DNA of 6,965 bases, from NCBI GenBank assembly GCA_039804165.1, contig JBDRZZ010000041.1, positions 1-6,965 of the forward strand. Direction: 5' to 3'. Position 1 is the stretch's first letter. Each line of letters begins with the position of its first letter. Positions 5,606 to 6,965 of the stretch are shown here, piece by piece. The position numbers and the translations under genes are program-made. This DNA comes from a candidate division WOR-3 bacterium. Its GTDB lineage: Bacteria; Hydrothermota; UBA3072. The notes beneath the pieces are model-generated. The model worked only from the letters and a program-made list of their open reading frames with translations. It did no database searches and had not been told where the DNA came from.

Positions 5606-6628
5606 TTAAAGCCTGAAACCACAGCATCCCTCGCGTTCTTTTGGCGTATAAAGGATGCCAAGGCTTAATATTCCATTCACATGAGGTCCTTTATCCCCAA
5701 ATAATTCTTGAAAGTTTGTGGAGATGCGACCCTCAAGGAGAAACCTAAAATCATAGGTTCTAAAAAGGGCTAAGCCTCCTGCAACCTCAAGAGCCATTCC
5801 TATTCCAGATTCGTAATAGCCCCTTTGAATGGCGGTTAAAGCTAAACCCCCTCCTAAATAAGGAGAAAAATCTTTCCTACTAAAGAAATAAAGAATAGAA
5901 ACACCAATTTTACTTTCGGTCATGTTCCTGTTCCCTAAATATAAAGTATCCTCCTCCTCCAGAGGTAATACTAAAACTCTAGCATTCAACTCTCCAACTA
6001 AATTTGGAGTCTCATACCAGCCTACAAATCCATAACCATAAAGAGTTTTCCCTTGAACATCTCCATACCCTGCAAAAAGTTTTGACACGTTTAAAACTAT
6101 TCCACCAGCATAAAAACTTTTCTTTCTCTTTTCGGCTTTCCAAACTTCCTCTTCAGTTATTTTTTCTATTTCGACAGTCTCTCCCACCTTTTTACCTTCT
6201 TTAATACCTTTCACAAGGCGAGATACACAAACGTCTAAATCTTCTGGGGTCGTTGCTGTCGCTTTATCTGAAAAAAATATCTCACCTGTTTGGGATTTAA
6301 TAGCTACTGCTGAAATGATATGTTTTTCACCTAATTTAGTAATAGAACCAAAAACTACTTCTTCTAAACCAAGTTGTCTTCCAATTTGAGCTGCACATCC
6401 TTTATCTTGACATTCAACTTTTTCTCCCAAACTCCTCTCAATCTCTTCCGGTAAGACTAACCTATCTCCATAAGAGCTAAACTCTGTTCTTATAAGTTGA
6501 TAAATTGCCTCTCCTACATCAGTTTCTACTCCTACGAGCTTAAAAGGAAGCAATCCTATTCCTTTTGCGAAAAGAGAGATAGATAAAAAAACCAAAATCA
6601 AACTCAACACTACTTTTAATTTTCCCAT
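5606..6628 (-). CDS. Exported protein: TolB/CsgG-like N-terminal domain fused to a predicted outer-membrane barrel
   Basis: The precise family is not recognised. The 340-residue protein starts with a signal peptide: MGKLK, hydrophobic 6-20, likely cut after SLFA at residue 21. Residues 23-150 look like the TolB N-terminal/CsgG/LpoB type of alpha-beta fold: IGLLPFK at the first strand, an amphipathic helix, then CQDKGCAAQIGRQLGLEEVV (73-92), FGSI, and a segment ending in KSQTGEIFFS. The CX4C pair C73/C78 before a GRxLG helix is a recurrent feature of this group and could form a disulfide in the periplasm. A charged linker (about 145-170) leads to residues 171-330, which alternate Gly and aromatic residues (YAGGIVLN, YGYGFVGWYE, YLGGGLAL, LEGRISTNF, LSLGILYTP) as in an 8-strand-like small beta-barrel. 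The C-terminus (GCCGFRL) lacks the terminal Phe typical of BAM substrates. The ATG has a perfect AAGGAGG. Monocistronic transcription is likely. An envelope-assembly or structural role is inferred only. Confidence 0.8.
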   Translation of the reverse strand: MGKLKVVLSLILVFLSISLFAKGIGLLPFKLVGVETDVGEAIYQLIRTEFSSYGDRLVLPEEIERSLGEKVECQDKGCAAQIGRQLGLEEVVFGSITKLGEKHIISAVAIKSQTGEIFFSDKATATTPEDLDVCVSRLVKGIKEGKKVGETVEIEKITEEEVWKAEKRKKSFYAGGIVLNVSKLFAGYGDVQGKTLYGYGFVGWYETPNLVGELNARVLVLPLEEEDTLYLGNRNMTESKIGVSILYFFSRKDFSPYLGGGLALTAIQRGYYESGIGMALEVAGGLALFRTYDFRFLLEGRISTNFQELFGDKGPHVNGILSLGILYTPKEREGCCGFRL

Positions 6629-6632
6629 ATTT

Positions 6633-6639
6633 CCTCCTT
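6633..6639 (-). promoter_or_regulatory. Ribosome binding site of the envelope-protein gene (AAGGAGG)
   Basis: A perfect AAGGAGG on the minus strand, 4 bases ahead of ATG 6628. It fixes the start ahead of the signal peptide. Confidence 0.85.
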
Positions 6640-6646
6640 TTGAAAA

Positions 6647-6674
6647 AAGTTAATACAATTCATTATTTTGTCAA
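6647..6674 (-). promoter_or_regulatory. Candidate promoter of the envelope-protein gene
   Basis: Minus strand: perfect TTGACA (6674-6669), 16-base spacer, TAACTT (6652-6647), which keeps the three most conserved -10 bases (T, A and final T). Transcription would start near 6640, so the leader is about 12 bases and consists of little more than the ribosome binding site. The -35 is strong and the -10 is poor. Confidence 0.45.
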
Positions 6675-6695
6675 GCCCTTTCTAATTTTGTTATG

Positions 6696-6963
6696 TTAAA
6701 TCCAAGGCAGGTGGTGGACACTTTGAGATATTTTAACATTCACAAGGTCTAATTCCAGATTAAGAGTCACATCCATTTTCTTCTCCAGGAGTTTATCAAG
6801 ATCCGGCACAAACAAGTGGAGAAGTTCAGGAGATTTATTTCTCTCAATAAGTGTCTCTAAAGTGTTTATCATTCTTGTTTGAGTTCTTTCTCATCGTATT
6901 AAAGAAAAATAGATAATTATTGACTTTATGAAAGAAATGCTCTTTCCCTTCAAAGACTTCTAT
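6696..6963 (-). pseudogene. C-terminal remnant of an integrase-core transposase, frameshifted, runs off right edge
   Basis: From 6963 down to the TGA at 6844-6846 one frame reads IEVFEGKEHFFHKVNNYLFF then FNTMRKNSNKND. This is the pattern of the end of the rve/DDE core of IS481- or IS3-like transposases, where a YNxxRxHSxLxxKTPxE stretch follows an acidic segment. A different frame, open from about 6884 to TAA 6696-6698 (ATG at 6872), carries on with INTLETLIERNKSPELLHLF and then VPDLDKLLEKKMD. That matches the following K-TP-E-L-sPE-LLP-LDxLL part of the same tail. The switch falls near 6866. No intact transposase can be made from this sequence. A 58-residue ORF (6872-6696) could in principle be translated but has no ribosome binding site, so I treat it as part of the pseudogene. 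The family call comes from motif memory. Confidence 0.5.
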
Positions 6964-6965
6964 AT

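Noticed and set aside
6004-6204. 66-codon open frame on the plus strand opposite the envelope-protein gene
   Set aside because: It is an antisense shadow without a ribosome binding site or family-like motif.
5490-6721. TGGACAC at 5490-5496 and 6715-6721 as ends of an insertion element enclosing the envelope gene
   Set aside because: Only seven bases match and they do not extend. The enclosed gene is not a transposase, so chance is the simpler explanation.
6696-6872. 58-residue small protein starting MINTLETLIERNKSPEL
   Set aside because: There is no Shine-Dalgarno site. The sequence continues a transposase tail that begins in another frame, so it is better explained as part of a pseudogene.
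1-6965. CRISPR array, tRNA or rRNA gene, riboswitch, or phage-defence system
   Set aside because: I saw no regularly spaced direct repeats, no tRNA cloverleaf or rRNA-like stretch, no leader long enough for a riboswitch, and no defence-type domains on either strand.

Overview
The window is AT-rich with very few intergenic bases inside its core. It comes from a bacterium: Shine-Dalgarno sites of the AAGGAGG type precede two genes, TTGACA-type promoters are present, and one gene encodes a signal-peptide-bearing probable outer-membrane barrel protein, so the cell is probably double-membraned. The gene content (nickel-pincer cofactor genes, HtpX-type protease, beta-helix/Ig-like surface-protein debris, several decayed transposases) would fit an anaerobic, possibly thermophilic, member of an uncultured lineage. 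That placement is inference, and I cannot name a taxon from sequence alone.

Layout. Positions 1-880 are gene debris. On the minus strand lies a broken surface-protein gene (beta-helix-like segment followed by an Ig/CARDB-like segment) that runs off the left edge. On the plus strand, 622-880 holds a frameshifted and internally deleted DDE transposase of the ISNCY type. Positions 1042-2689 (+) carry an M48/HtpX-like membrane protease with an embedded EF-hand loop, followed 4 bases later by protein-L-isoaspartate methyltransferase (pcm); together these look like a protein quality-control pair. Positions 2686-5445 (-) carry larE, larB and larC, a compact operon that makes the nickel-pincer nucleotide (NPN) cofactor. 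The lar operon and the htpX-pcm pair converge so tightly that their stop codons share the bases TTAA. Positions 5606-6628 (-) encode a two-part envelope protein: a TolB/CsgG-like N-terminal domain with a CX4C motif, then a predicted beta-barrel. Positions 6696-6965 (-) hold the frameshifted C-terminal end of a second, different transposase.

How the genes work together. LarB carboxylates and hydrolyses nicotinic acid adenine dinucleotide, LarE converts the two carboxylates to thiocarboxylates, and LarC inserts nickel using CTP. The product is the cofactor of lactate racemase and other LarA-family enzymes. No larA is in the window, so the client enzyme must lie elsewhere. LarE has the three-cysteine pattern associated with an iron-sulfur cluster rather than a single sacrificial cysteine.

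Most notable points: the EF-hand inside the HtpX-like protease, the three-Cys LarE in an operon without LarA, a possible secreted form of PCM, and reconstruction of two decayed transposases and a decayed surface protein in stretches that hold no intact gene. I did not find convincing evidence for a wholly new multi-gene system.
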